From Bordetella ansorpii (GTDB taxonomy: Bacteria; Pseudomonadota; Gammaproteobacteria; Burkholderiales; Burkholderiaceae_B): a stretch of 64,000 nt of DNA. Location of the stretch: contig NZ_FKBS01000014.1 in assembly GCF_900078315.1 (NCBI RefSeq), positions 742,802 through 806,801 of the forward strand, in the 5' to 3' direction. The translations under genes and the position numbers were made by a program. The stretch's first letter is position 1. Each line of letters starts with the position of its first letter. A model generated the notes under the pieces. It was not told the origin of the DNA and did no database searches. It saw nothing but the letters and a program-made list of their open reading frames with translations. Positions 34,564-42,506 of the stretch are shown here, piece after piece.

Positions 34564-35469
34564 ATGTCCGACCCGCTGACCGAAGTCGTGACGTTGCTGC
34601 AGCCGCGCATGGCGCACTCCAAGGTGGCCAGCGGGGCGGGGCGCTGGGGTCTGAACCGCATCGAATTCGGCATGCCTTCCTACTTCGTGCTGCTGGAGGG
34701 CCGCGCTCGCCTGATGCCTGAGGGCATGGAGCCCCTCGTGCTCGAAGCCAACGACTTCGTGCTGATCCCCTCGGCGCTGAAGTTCACGATGACCAGCTTC
34801 GATCCGCCCGACGACGACAAGCTCGACGGCATGCCGATCACGCTGCCCAATGGCGAATACCGGCATGGCGATCCGCGCGCGCCCGCCGACGTGCGCATCC
34901 TGGTCGGCATGTGCCATCTCGAATCGCCCGATGCGGCGTTGCTGGTGTCGCTGCTGCCCAAGATGGTGCTGGTGCGCGGCGAGACGCGGCTGTCCGTGCT
35001 GGTGCAACTGGTGATCGACGAGTCGCGCAGCCAGCGCGCCGCGCGCGAGGTCGTGCTGGAACGCCTGCTGGAAGTGCTGCTGATCGAGGCGCTGCGTTCC
35101 TCGCGCGAGGCGATCACGTCGCCTGGCCTGTTGCGCGGGCTGGCCGATGCGCGGCTGGCCGTGGCGCTGCGCAATTTCCACGAGAAGCCCGATCAGCCGT
35201 GGACGGTGGCCTTGCTGGCCAGCGCGGCGGCGATGTCACGCTCGACGTTCTTCGAACGCTTCACGCAGGCCATCGGGTTGGCGCCGATGGAATACGTGCT
35301 GTCGTGGCGCATGGCGCTGGCCAAGAGCCTGCTGCGGCGGACCAAGAGCAGCGTGGCCTTGGTGGCCACGCAGGTGGGGTACAGCTCGGCCAGTACGTTC
35401 ACGGTGGCGTTCACGCGGCATGTGGGGATCTCGCCGGGGGTGTTCGCGCGCCGCCCTCAAGCGGGCTGA
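34564..35469 (+). CDS. AraC-family transcriptional regulator
   Basis: A 301-residue regulator with an N-terminal cupin-type effector domain (about 1-190; HPESPDA-like metal or ligand region, GMCHLESPDAALLVSLLPKM) and a C-terminal pair of AraC helix-turn-helix motifs (LASAAAMSRSTFFERFTQAIGLAPMEYVLSWRMALAKSLLRR, then VALVATQVGYSSASTFTVAFTRHVGISP). This is the cupin_6 AraC class, often controlling adjacent SDR or oxidoreductase genes. The divergent SDR gene and 23-bp palindrome support this. It converges on the Bug gene at 35490. Confidence 0.92.
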   Translation: MSDPLTEVVTLLQPRMAHSKVASGAGRWGLNRIEFGMPSYFVLLEGRARLMPEGMEPLVLEANDFVLIPSALKFTMTSFDPPDDDKLDGMPITLPNGEYRHGDPRAPADVRILVGMCHLESPDAALLVSLLPKMVLVRGETRLSVLVQLVIDESRSQRAAREVVLERLLEVLLIEALRSSREAITSPGLLRGLADARLAVALRNFHEKPDQPWTVALLASAAAMSRSTFFERFTQAIGLAPMEYVLSWRMALAKSLLRRTKSSVALVATQVGYSSASTFTVAFTRHVGISPGVFARRPQAG

Positions 35470-35489
35470 AGGGCGCGGCCATCCGGCCG

Positions 35490-36476
35490 TTACTGCTGGG
35501 GCACGCCCGCCTGCTGCACGATGCGCTTCCACAGCGCGATGTCGTTCTTCTGGAACTCGTGCATCTGCGCCGGACCGCCCGTCATGGGCGTGGCGCCCAG
35601 GCGTTGGTAGAACGCGCGAGTCTCGTCCATTTTCGAGATGGTGGTGAAGAGTTCCGCCAGCTTGTCCGTCTCGGCCTTGGGCGTCCGGGCACTGATCATG
35701 GCGCCCACCCACGTATAGGCTTCGAAGCCCGGCACGCCGGCCTCGGAAGCGGTGGGCACGTCGGGCGAGGTGGATACGCGCTTGTCCGAGGCGACGGCCA
35801 GCGTCTTCACGCGGCCATCCTTGGCCAGTTCCTGCACGGCCGTCACTTCGGCGAAGGTGAAGTCCACCGTGTCCGAGGCGACGGCGGTGATGGCTTCGCT
35901 GGCGCCCTTGAAGGGCACGTGCACGGTCTTGATCTTCGCCGCGTCGTTCAGCAGTTCGCCCATCAACTGGTAGCCCGCCGAGCCCGCGCCGAAGTTCACT
36001 TTGCCGGGGTTGGCGCGCGCATAGGCGATCAGGCCTTTCAGGTCGGTGTACGGCGCCTTGGGGCTGACGGCCAGCATGGCGGGCGAACGCATCATCATGG
36101 TCAATGGCGCGAAATCGGCCAGCGGATCGTAGGGCAGTTTCTTGAACAGCGCGGCATTCACGGCCAGCGTGGAGTTGCTGCCGATGAAGACCGTATAGCC
36201 GTCGGCCGGGGCGCTCAGCACGTTGTTGACGGCGATGAAGCCGTTGCCGCCGGGCTTGTTCTCCACGACCACGGCCTGTCCCGTCAGGTCCTGCAGCTTG
36301 CGCGCGAAATAGCGCGCCGACGTGTCGGTGCCGCTGCCGGGGCCGAAGGGCACCACGAAGCGGATGGGCCGGGAGGGAAAGGTGTCGGCCAGGGCCTTAG
36401 GGACGATGCCCCACGATAGCGCCAGCAGGCCGCCGGCCACGGCCGCGGATAGCAGATGTCTGCGCTGTTTGCGCAT
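35490..36476 (-). CDS. Bug/TctC-family periplasmic binding protein (6 of 9)
   Basis: A 328-residue receptor with an N-terminal twin-Arg-containing signal (MRKQRRHLLSAAVAGGLLAL, cleavage near ALADT). Motifs are FVVPFGPGSGTDTSAR, VENKPGGNGFIAV, DGYTVFIGS and HVPFKGASEAITAV. The GSGTD loop differs from the GGxTD of most neighbours, indicating a different ligand. It is a single-gene unit without an enzyme partner. Confidence 0.92.
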   Translation of the reverse strand: MRKQRRHLLSAAVAGGLLALSWGIVPKALADTFPSRPIRFVVPFGPGSGTDTSARYFARKLQDLTGQAVVVENKPGGNGFIAVNNVLSAPADGYTVFIGSNSTLAVNAALFKKLPYDPLADFAPLTMMMRSPAMLAVSPKAPYTDLKGLIAYARANPGKVNFGAGSAGYQLMGELLNDAAKIKTVHVPFKGASEAITAVASDTVDFTFAEVTAVQELAKDGRVKTLAVASDKRVSTSPDVPTASEAGVPGFEAYTWVGAMISARTPKAETDKLAELFTTISKMDETRAFYQRLGATPMTGGPAQMHEFQKNDIALWKRIVQQAGVPQQ

Positions 36477-36651
36477 GATTGTCTCCTCGATGTTTTGGTT
36501 GTGGGACGACTCTATGTGCCGGTGTTCCTCTCTGTCCAATAGCAAAAATTCGCTGTGCGATAGTGACTCGGTATCGAGCCACGCCCGGGCCAGGGTTCGT
36601 GGCACGAGGTTTGCTGAGCATTGCCATCGATTTCAACGACGCGAGGTTCGC

Positions 36652-36921
36652 ATGCGGAATTCCCTCTTTGACGTTCAGGCGGCTGCGTCCGATTCCACGT
36701 TTGCGCGTCTCAAGCGTATCGATGCCCGGCGCCCGGATTTTCCCGGCGAGCATCTGGTCGTGCTGGGGCTGGGCCTGCTGTTGATGCGCGCGGGCATGCG
36801 TGGCACCACGTTGCTGCGACGCACCCTGTTTTCCATGGCCGGTACGGCACTGATCGGAAGAGCCGCCAGCGGGACGGGCGGCATTTCTCGTCTGGCGCGG
36901 GTGTTGAAACACGTGCGTTGA
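36652..36921 (+). CDS. Small hypothetical protein with hydrophobic stretch
   Basis: An 89-residue frame starting at 36652, preceded by GCGAGG. The middle, HLVVLGLGLLLMRAGMRGTTLLRRTLFSMAGTALIGRAAS, contains one or two weakly hydrophobic segments and many Arg residues; the C-terminus is basic (LARVLKHVR). I do not recognise the family. A small inner-membrane protein is plausible. It is divergent from the Bug gene and converges on the SDR operon. Length, ribosome site and codon bias support a real gene, but without homologues this is tentative. Confidence 0.55.
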   Translation: MRNSLFDVQAAASDSTFARLKRIDARRPDFPGEHLVVLGLGLLLMRAGMRGTTLLRRTLFSMAGTALIGRAASGTGGISRLARVLKHVR

Positions 36922-36955
36922 GCCATTGCGCGAGAAAACGGCGCGCTGACGGGTG

Positions 36956-37729
36956 CTACAGTCCGATGGTGTAGCCGCCGTTGACCGACAGATGTTGCCC
37001 AGTGACGTACGAGGCCGCGTCGGACAACAGAAAGCAGATCGGCCGCACGACCTCGTCGGCCGATCCCCAGCGGCCCAGTGGAATCTGGCTCAAATAGGTG
37101 TCGCGAAATTTCTCGCCACGGATGGTCTCGGTCATCGGCGTTTCCACCACGCCGAAGCCCACGGTGTTGACGCGGATGCCATGGCGCGCCCATTCGCGCG
37201 CCGCGCACATCGTGAGGCCCAGCACGCCGGCCTTGGCGGCGCCATAGTTGATCTGGCCGATGGTGCCGCGCCGTCCCGCGTCGGACGAGATGTTCACGAT
37301 GGCGCCCGAGCCGTCCTGGCCGGACTTGGCGCGGGCGAGCAGATGGCGGCCCAGCGCCTGCAGAAAATAGAACGACCCTGACAGATGCACGTCGATGACC
37401 TGCTGCCAGTCGGCGGCGGACATCTTGTCTATCATGGCCGTGCGCGTGATGCCGGCATTGTTGACCAGGCCGTTGACGTGACCGAAAGCCGCGACGCCGG
37501 CCTCGACCGCACGCGAGCCCAGTTCGGGATCGGACACGTTGCCCGCCAGGATGGCGCAGTGCTCGCGGCCCAGCGTCTCTTGCAGCGCGTGCAACGCGTC
37601 GTCATTCATATCCACGGCGACCACGCGGCCGCCCAGTTCGGTGATGGCGGTGGCCAGTGCCCGGCCGATGCCCTGGCCCGCGCCGGTGACGATGACCTGC
37701 CGGTGGGCAAGCATGGCGGTGTCCTGCAT
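36956..37729 (-). CDS. SDR-family 3-oxoacyl/3-hydroxyacyl-CoA dehydrogenase-like
   Basis: A 257-residue classical SDR: VTGAGQGIGRALA cofactor loop, NNAG, Ser in NISSDAG, Tyr-Lys in YGAAKAGV, and the C-terminal SYVTGQHLSVNGGYTIGL typical of FabG-type enzymes. It is the last gene of a five-gene leftward operon (CoA-transferase, Bug, MaoC, enoyl-CoA hydratase, SDR), so it probably oxidises the 3-hydroxyacyl-CoA made by the hydratases. The exact substrate is unknown. Confidence 0.9.
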   Translation of the reverse strand: MQDTAMLAHRQVIVTGAGQGIGRALATAITELGGRVVAVDMNDDALHALQETLGREHCAILAGNVSDPELGSRAVEAGVAAFGHVNGLVNNAGITRTAMIDKMSAADWQQVIDVHLSGSFYFLQALGRHLLARAKSGQDGSGAIVNISSDAGRRGTIGQINYGAAKAGVLGLTMCAAREWARHGIRVNTVGFGVVETPMTETIRGEKFRDTYLSQIPLGRWGSADEVVRPICFLLSDAASYVTGQHLSVNGGYTIGL

Positions 37730-37801
37730 GATGTCTCCTTCGTGGCGCTTGGCCTGTCGATGTGGAATGCGTGGTGCGAGGTGCGTGTCGATCCGCGCTT
37801 G

Positions 37802-38602
37802 TCATTCGCCCTGGCGCCTGGGCCAGTCGTACAGCGCGGGCTCCTTGGCCAGGAAGCGCCGTGCTGCCTCTTTGTGGAAGGCGCTTTCGCGGCAGAGCGA
37901 CTGCGCCATTGCCTCCTGCATGTAGACCGTGCGCCGATCGGATTCGAAGGCATGGTTCATCACCGACTTGACGATGCCCAGCGCGCCGATGGGCGCGTGT
38001 TCGAAACGCGCGGCCAGCGCCAGCGCGGCGTCCAGCACGGATCCCTCGGCCACCCGTTCGTGTGCGATGCCGATGGCCAATGCTTCCTGCGCATCGACCA
38101 CGCGCGCCGAGAAGGCCAGTGCTTTGGCGCGCGCCAGGCCGACGGAACGGGGCAGCAGGTACATGCCGCCCATATCCGGCACATAGCCCAATCGGGCGAA
38201 CACCGCGCAGAAGGTTGCGCGCGGCGAGGCCAGCACGAAATCGGCCGCCAGCGCCAGCGACAGCCCGGCGCCGTAGGCCACGCCGTCCACCGCGGCGATC
38301 ACGGGTTTCTCCAGATCGACCAGTTCGTCGAACCAGCGGTGGATGCTGCGGATGCGTTCGCGCCCTTCGAACACGTCGGCGTTCGACTGGCTCGCGGCGA
38401 TGGCCCGGATGTCGCCGCCCGCGCAGAAATGGCCGCCGGCGCCGGTCAACACCACGGCGCGGATGGCATCATCGTCGCGCACGACGGGCAACGCGGCGTC
38501 GAAGGCCTGGCGCATCTCGATGTCCAGCGCATTGCGGGCGGCCGGGCGATTCATGGTCAGTACGGCGCAACTGCCGTGACGGGTCAGTTCGAGAACGGAC
38601 AT
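37802..38602 (-). CDS. Enoyl-CoA hydratase/isomerase family protein
   Basis: A 266-residue crotonase-fold enzyme. Oxyanion-hole segments are GAGGHFCAGGDIRAIA and YGAGLSLALAADFVLA, with the active region FARLGYVPDMGGMYLLPR. Where classical hydratases have a Glu pair, the sequence here reads YVPDMGG, so isomerase or other crotonase chemistry is possible. The start MSVLELTRHG is chosen over a frame reaching into the MaoC gene. It is co-transcribed with MaoC (20-bp gap). Confidence 0.9.
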   Translation of the reverse strand: MSVLELTRHGSCAVLTMNRPAARNALDIEMRQAFDAALPVVRDDDAIRAVVLTGAGGHFCAGGDIRAIAASQSNADVFEGRERIRSIHRWFDELVDLEKPVIAAVDGVAYGAGLSLALAADFVLASPRATFCAVFARLGYVPDMGGMYLLPRSVGLARAKALAFSARVVDAQEALAIGIAHERVAEGSVLDAALALAARFEHAPIGALGIVKSVMNHAFESDRRTVYMQEAMAQSLCRESAFHKEAARRFLAKEPALYDWPRRQGE

Positions 38603-38622
38603 GAAGGCTCCTGTTGGATGGG

Positions 38623-39087
38623 TCAGTAGCGCAGTTGCATCAGCCACTGGGCCACCATGACCGGCCGTTCAGCGCCCTGCACGCACACGTCCACGTGCCA
38701 GGTGCAGCGTGCTTCGTTGTCGGCCAGCGCATCGACGCGCGTCAGGCTGAAGCGGCCGACCACGGCCGAGCCGCTGGGCACCGGCGCGGGAAACCGCACC
38801 TTGTCGAAGCCGTAGTTCAGCGCCAGCTTGCGGTTGGGAAAGGCGAACAGTTGGTGATACCAGCCCGTGATCAGCGACAGGGTCAGCAGGCCGTGCGCAA
38901 TGGTCGTGCCGAACGGCGAGTCGGTGCGCGCCCGGTCGGCATCTACGTGGATCCACTGTTCGTCGTGCACGATGCGGGCGTAGGCATCGATCATGTCTTG
39001 GTCGATGACAATGGGCTGGCCCTGCGCCGCGGGCTGGCCCACGAAGGCCTGCAAGGCTGCGATCGAATCGAAACTGTGTTTGTCCAC
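38623..39087 (-). CDS. MaoC-family (R)-specific enoyl-CoA hydratase-like
   Basis: A 154-residue hot-dog-fold protein. The hydratase signature SPFGTTIAHGLLTLSLI is present and the length fits the NodN/MaoC branch. It probably adds water to a 2-enoyl-CoA. Its neighbour is a second, crotonase-type hydratase, so the two may handle different stereoisomers or successive steps. It lies 4 bp after the Bug gene stop, indicating tight coupling. Confidence 0.9.
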   Translation of the reverse strand: MDKHSFDSIAALQAFVGQPAAQGQPIVIDQDMIDAYARIVHDEQWIHVDADRARTDSPFGTTIAHGLLTLSLITGWYHQLFAFPNRKLALNYGFDKVRFPAPVPSGSAVVGRFSLTRVDALADNEARCTWHVDVCVQGAERPVMVAQWLMQLRY

Positions 39088-39091
39088 GGCA

Positions 39092-40063
39092 TCAATCCGC
39101 GCGTACGCCCAGCGACTTGGCCAGGGGCATCCATTGCTTGCGCTCGTGGTCGATGAATTGCGCGAACACCTGCCGCGAGCCCGGCATGGGTTGCGCGCCG
39201 ATGCGGCGCAGCTTCTCGATCAGATCGGGTTTCTTCAGGGCTGCGTTGATGGCCTGGTTCATCGCGTCGACGACAGGCTGCGGCGTACCCTTGCGCGCCA
39301 TCACGCCGAACCAGGCGGCGGCTTCCAGGCCCGGATAGCCCAGCTCCTTGGCGGTGGGAATGTCGGGCAACTGCGGAAAGCGCTGATCGTCCAGAATCAT
39401 CAAGGGCACGATGCGTCCGGACAGGGCCTGCTGCATGCACGAGGGCAGGGCATCGAACATGATGTCGATGTTGCCGCCCATCATGCTGACGATGGCCGGC
39501 GCGCTGCCGGGATAGGGCACGTGCGTGACCTTGAAGCCCATCTGGTTGGTGGCGTATTCGCCGGCCAGGTGCGTGATGTTGCCGCTGCTGGCCGAGCCCA
39601 TGGTCAATTTGCCGGCTTCCTTCTTGCCTATGGCGACCACGTCGGCCACGGTCTTGGCGCCCAGGTCCTTGCGCGTGACCAGCAGCAGCGGCGACTTGCC
39701 CATGCCGGCCACGGGGATGAAGTCGGCGGCGGGGTCGTAGGGCATGTTCTGGTAGATGGCCTGGTTGATCACCATGGGCGCGTTGGCGCCGACGAAGAAG
39801 ACGCTGCCGTCGGGGGCCGCCTGCAGCACGGTCTCGGCGGCGATCATGCCCGCCGCGCCCGCCTTGTTTTCCACCACGATGGGGGTGCCCAGAATCGCGC
39901 TCGCCTCGTTGGCCACCAGGCGCGTGATCTGGTCGGCCGCGCCGCCGGCCGGATACGGCACGACATAGCGGATGGACGAGGGCTTGGGCTGTGCGGCGGC
40001 AATGCCGCAGCAGGCCGCCAGGGCGAACGTCAGGATGCTGCGGATGAAGGTACGGCGCGGCAT
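39092..40063 (-). CDS. Bug/TctC-family periplasmic binding protein (7 of 9)
   Basis: A 323-residue receptor with a signal peptide (MPRRTFIRSILTFALAACCGIAAAQ). The Cys pair in the core could also be a lipobox-like site, but Ala cleavage fits better. Motifs are YVVPYPAGGAADQI, VENKAGAAGMIAAETV, DGSVFFVGA and HVPYPGSAPAIVSMMGG, where PYPG replaces the usual PYKG. Located between the CoA-transferase and hydratase genes, it should capture the acid that the operon then activates. Confidence 0.92.
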   Translation of the reverse strand: MPRRTFIRSILTFALAACCGIAAAQPKPSSIRYVVPYPAGGAADQITRLVANEASAILGTPIVVENKAGAAGMIAAETVLQAAPDGSVFFVGANAPMVINQAIYQNMPYDPAADFIPVAGMGKSPLLLVTRKDLGAKTVADVVAIGKKEAGKLTMGSASSGNITHLAGEYATNQMGFKVTHVPYPGSAPAIVSMMGGNIDIMFDALPSCMQQALSGRIVPLMILDDQRFPQLPDIPTAKELGYPGLEAAAWFGVMARKGTPQPVVDAMNQAINAALKKPDLIEKLRRIGAQPMPGSRQVFAQFIDHERKQWMPLAKSLGVRAD

Positions 40064-40128
40064 GGCTTGTCTCCTGCCTGTTGTAGGGAAAAACATGGGC
40101 CGGGCTCTGATGGCCCGTGCGTCTGCGA

Positions 40129-41352
40129 TCAGATGGCGCCCGCGGCGCGCAAGGCGGCGATACGTTGGGGCGACAGATTCAGCCGTTCGGCCAGCACGCT
40201 GTCGGTGTGTTCGCCCAACAGGGGCGCGGAGCGGCCATACTGGATCGGGGTGTCGGACAGTCGGATCGGGCTGGCCACGGCCGGCGCCTGGACGCCGGCG
40301 CCATGCGGCAGCGACAGGCGCATGCCGCGATGTTGCACGTGCGGGTCCTCGAATACCTGCTGCATGTTGTAGATGGGGCCGCAAGGCACGTTGGCCGCCT
40401 CCATCAGCGCGACCCATTCATGCATGGTGCGCGCCAGCATGGCCTGCGCAATTTGCGGAATCAGCGTGTCGCGGTTGCGGTTGCGCTGGCCCGGATTGAC
40501 GTAGCGATCGTCGCCGCCCAGCTCGGGCAGGCCGATCACCTTGCACAGGGCGCGGAACTGGCCGTCGTTGCCCACGGCCACGATCACGTCGCCTTCCTTG
40601 CAGCGGAACACCTGGTACGGAACCATGTTGGAATGGGCATTGCCCATGCGGCGCGGGATGTTGCCCGACAGAAAATGATTGATGGCCTGGTACGACGAGA
40701 TGCCGACCACGCAATCGAGCAGCGACATGTCTATGTGCTGGCCCTGTCCACTAAGGTGACGATGCTCCAGCGCGGCCAGGATGGCGGTGCTGGCATACAT
40801 GCCGGTCAGCAGGTCGCTGATGGCGATGCCGACCTTCATGGGCTCGTCGCCCGGCGTGCCTTCGGGCTGGCCGGTGATGCTCATCAGCCCGCCCATGCCC
40901 TGAAACACGAAGTCGTAGCCCGGTAGCGCCGCGTAGGGCCCGTCCTGGCCGAAGCCGGTGATCGAGCAGTAGACCAGCCGGGGATTGACCTCCTTCAGGC
41001 TGTCGTAGTCCAGGCCATAGCGCGCCAGCGTGCCCACCTTGTAGTTCTCGACCACCACGTCGCAGGTGGCGGCCAGATCGCGCAGCAGGGCCTGCCCTTG
41101 CGGGTTGGCCAGATCGACCGTGATGGATTTCTTGCCGCGGTTGGCGGCCAGGAAATACGAGGAGTCGGCGGTCTCGCGGCCCTGCGCGTCATGCAGAAAG
41201 GGCGGACCCCAGGCGCGTGTATCGTCACCGGCCCCGGGACGTTCCACCTTGATGACTTCGGCCCCCATGTCGGCCAGCGTCTGGGTGGCCCAGGGGCCTG
41301 CCAAGATACGCGTCAGGTCCAGTATTCTCAGATGTCCAAGCGCGGTATTCAT
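40129..41352 (-). CDS. CaiB/BaiF-family (class III) CoA-transferase
   Basis: A 407-residue class III CoA-transferase. The N-terminus LRILDLTRILAGPWATQTLADMGAEVIKVE and the NRGKKSITVDL segment are characteristic. The catalytic Asp is expected in VGIAISDLLTGMYA. It moves CoA from a donor such as succinyl-CoA to an incoming acid. It is the first gene of the five-gene operon; the start MNTALGH has GGGAGA upstream. A divergent LysR gene with a dyad in between is its likely regulator. Confidence 0.92.
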   Translation of the reverse strand: MNTALGHLRILDLTRILAGPWATQTLADMGAEVIKVERPGAGDDTRAWGPPFLHDAQGRETADSSYFLAANRGKKSITVDLANPQGQALLRDLAATCDVVVENYKVGTLARYGLDYDSLKEVNPRLVYCSITGFGQDGPYAALPGYDFVFQGMGGLMSITGQPEGTPGDEPMKVGIAISDLLTGMYASTAILAALEHRHLSGQGQHIDMSLLDCVVGISSYQAINHFLSGNIPRRMGNAHSNMVPYQVFRCKEGDVIVAVGNDGQFRALCKVIGLPELGGDDRYVNPGQRNRNRDTLIPQIAQAMLARTMHEWVALMEAANVPCGPIYNMQQVFEDPHVQHRGMRLSLPHGAGVQAPAVASPIRLSDTPIQYGRSAPLLGEHTDSVLAERLNLSPQRIAALRAAGAI

Positions 41353-41432
41353 GCTTTGCCTGTCTCCCTTTTTCAAAGCAGCTTAGGCAGCGGGCATGGG
41401 GTCGGTCTAATATTATTTCTCGCTTATCTGAT

Positions 41433-41449
41433 ACCGATTACGTATCGGT
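41433..41449. promoter_or_regulatory. LysR operator candidate before CoA-transferase operon
   Basis: ACCGAT (41433-41438), spacer TACGT, ATCGGT (41444-41449): perfect 6-bp arms in the 104-bp divergent gap. It lies immediately before the LysR start, suited to autoregulation. Confidence 0.5.
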
Positions 41450-41456
41450 TGAATCC

Positions 41457-42410
41457 ATGCCAGATTCATACAAACCCCTGGACCCTGCCCGCGCGGGTGC
41501 AGCCGGTCCCATGCTGGACCTGCGGCGGGTGCGCCAGTTCGTGGTGTTGGCCGAGACGCTGAACTTTCGCCGCGCCGCGGAAAAACTGCACATGACGCAG
41601 CCGCCGCTAACCGTGGCGATACAGAAGCTCGAGGCCGAATTGGGCTTGCGCCTGTTCGAGCGCGGCGGCTCGGGCGGCGTGTCCTTGACGCCCAGCGGGC
41701 AGGCCGCCCTGGCCGAAGCGCGCCGCCTGCTGTTTCACAACGGCCAGTTGCTGGCGGCCGCGCGCGGCGCCTCGCAAGGTACCGGCGGGGCGCTGCGGGT
41801 GGGCTTCGTGGGCTCGACCACCAACGGCGTGCTGCAGCGCGCCGTGCGCCTGTTCCGCGCGGAATACCCCGGCGTGGAGCTGGTGTTGAAAGAGGGCACC
41901 TCGGTGCGCATCGCCGAACGGATCGACAGCGGCGACCTGGACGTGGGGCTGGTGCGCACGCCGCTGCTGATGTCGTCGCGCGCGCGCCTGGCGCCGTTGA
42001 TCACGGAGGACTTCGTGGCGGCGATCCCGCTGGGGAATCGGCTGGCGCAGCGCCCCGACATCCGTATGACCGACCTGGCGGACGAGTCCTTCGTCTTCTA
42101 CGCGCGCGAGGACGCCGCGGGCCTGCACGCCATGGCGATGCTGGCGTGCCAGCGTGCGGGATTCCTGCCGCGCATCACGCAGGAGGCCACGCAGGTGCAG
42201 ACGGTGTTGTCGCTGGTGGAAAGCGGTCTGGGCGTGGCCCTGGTGCCGGCAGTCATGCAGTACAACGCCAGCCCGCGGCTGGCCTATCGCTCGATCGCCG
42301 ATATTTCGCCCGCCGCGCAGGTGGGCCTGGCGCTGCTGATCGTCGAGCGGGGCAGCCCGGCGGCGCAGCGTTTCCACGAGGTGGCCGTGCGCTGCTTCGC
42401 GCAGGCTTAG
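41457..42410 (+). CDS. LysR-family transcriptional regulator (CoA-transferase operon)
   Basis: A 317-residue LysR regulator. The helix-turn-helix is LRRVRQFVVLAETLNFRRAAEKLHMTQPPLTVAIQKLEAELGLRLFER, with an effector domain after about residue 105. An internal ATG at 41511 (MLDLRRVRQF) would give the usual short N-terminus and may be the true start; the 18 extra residues are Pro/Ala-rich. Neither has a clear ribosome site. Divergent from the CaiB-Bug-MaoC-hydratase-SDR operon. Confidence 0.88.
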   Translation: MPDSYKPLDPARAGAAGPMLDLRRVRQFVVLAETLNFRRAAEKLHMTQPPLTVAIQKLEAELGLRLFERGGSGGVSLTPSGQAALAEARRLLFHNGQLLAAARGASQGTGGALRVGFVGSTTNGVLQRAVRLFRAEYPGVELVLKEGTSVRIAERIDSGDLDVGLVRTPLLMSSRARLAPLITEDFVAAIPLGNRLAQRPDIRMTDLADESFVFYAREDAAGLHAMAMLACQRAGFLPRITQEATQVQTVLSLVESGLGVALVPAVMQYNASPRLAYRSIADISPAAQVGLALLIVERGSPAAQRFHEVAVRCFAQA

Positions 42411-42473
42411 CGCGGGGCGCCTCCGGCGTTCGCGCCGTTACCAAGGATGGCTTGTCTGGAAGACCAAAGCCCG

Positions 42474-42498
42474 TACAATACTGGATATATATACAGTA
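42474..42498 (+). promoter_or_regulatory. LexA (SOS) box over the promoter of the repair operon
   Basis: TACTGGATATATATACAGTA (42479-42498) matches the LexA consensus CTG-N10-CAG and differs from the ideal TACTGTATATATATACAGTA at one base. TACAAT at 42474-42479 is a plausible -10 box, so LexA would cover the start point. It ends 8 bp before the radical-SAM gene, which therefore should be SOS-induced. Confidence 0.88.
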
Positions 42499-42506
42499 TT
42501 TGTGCG

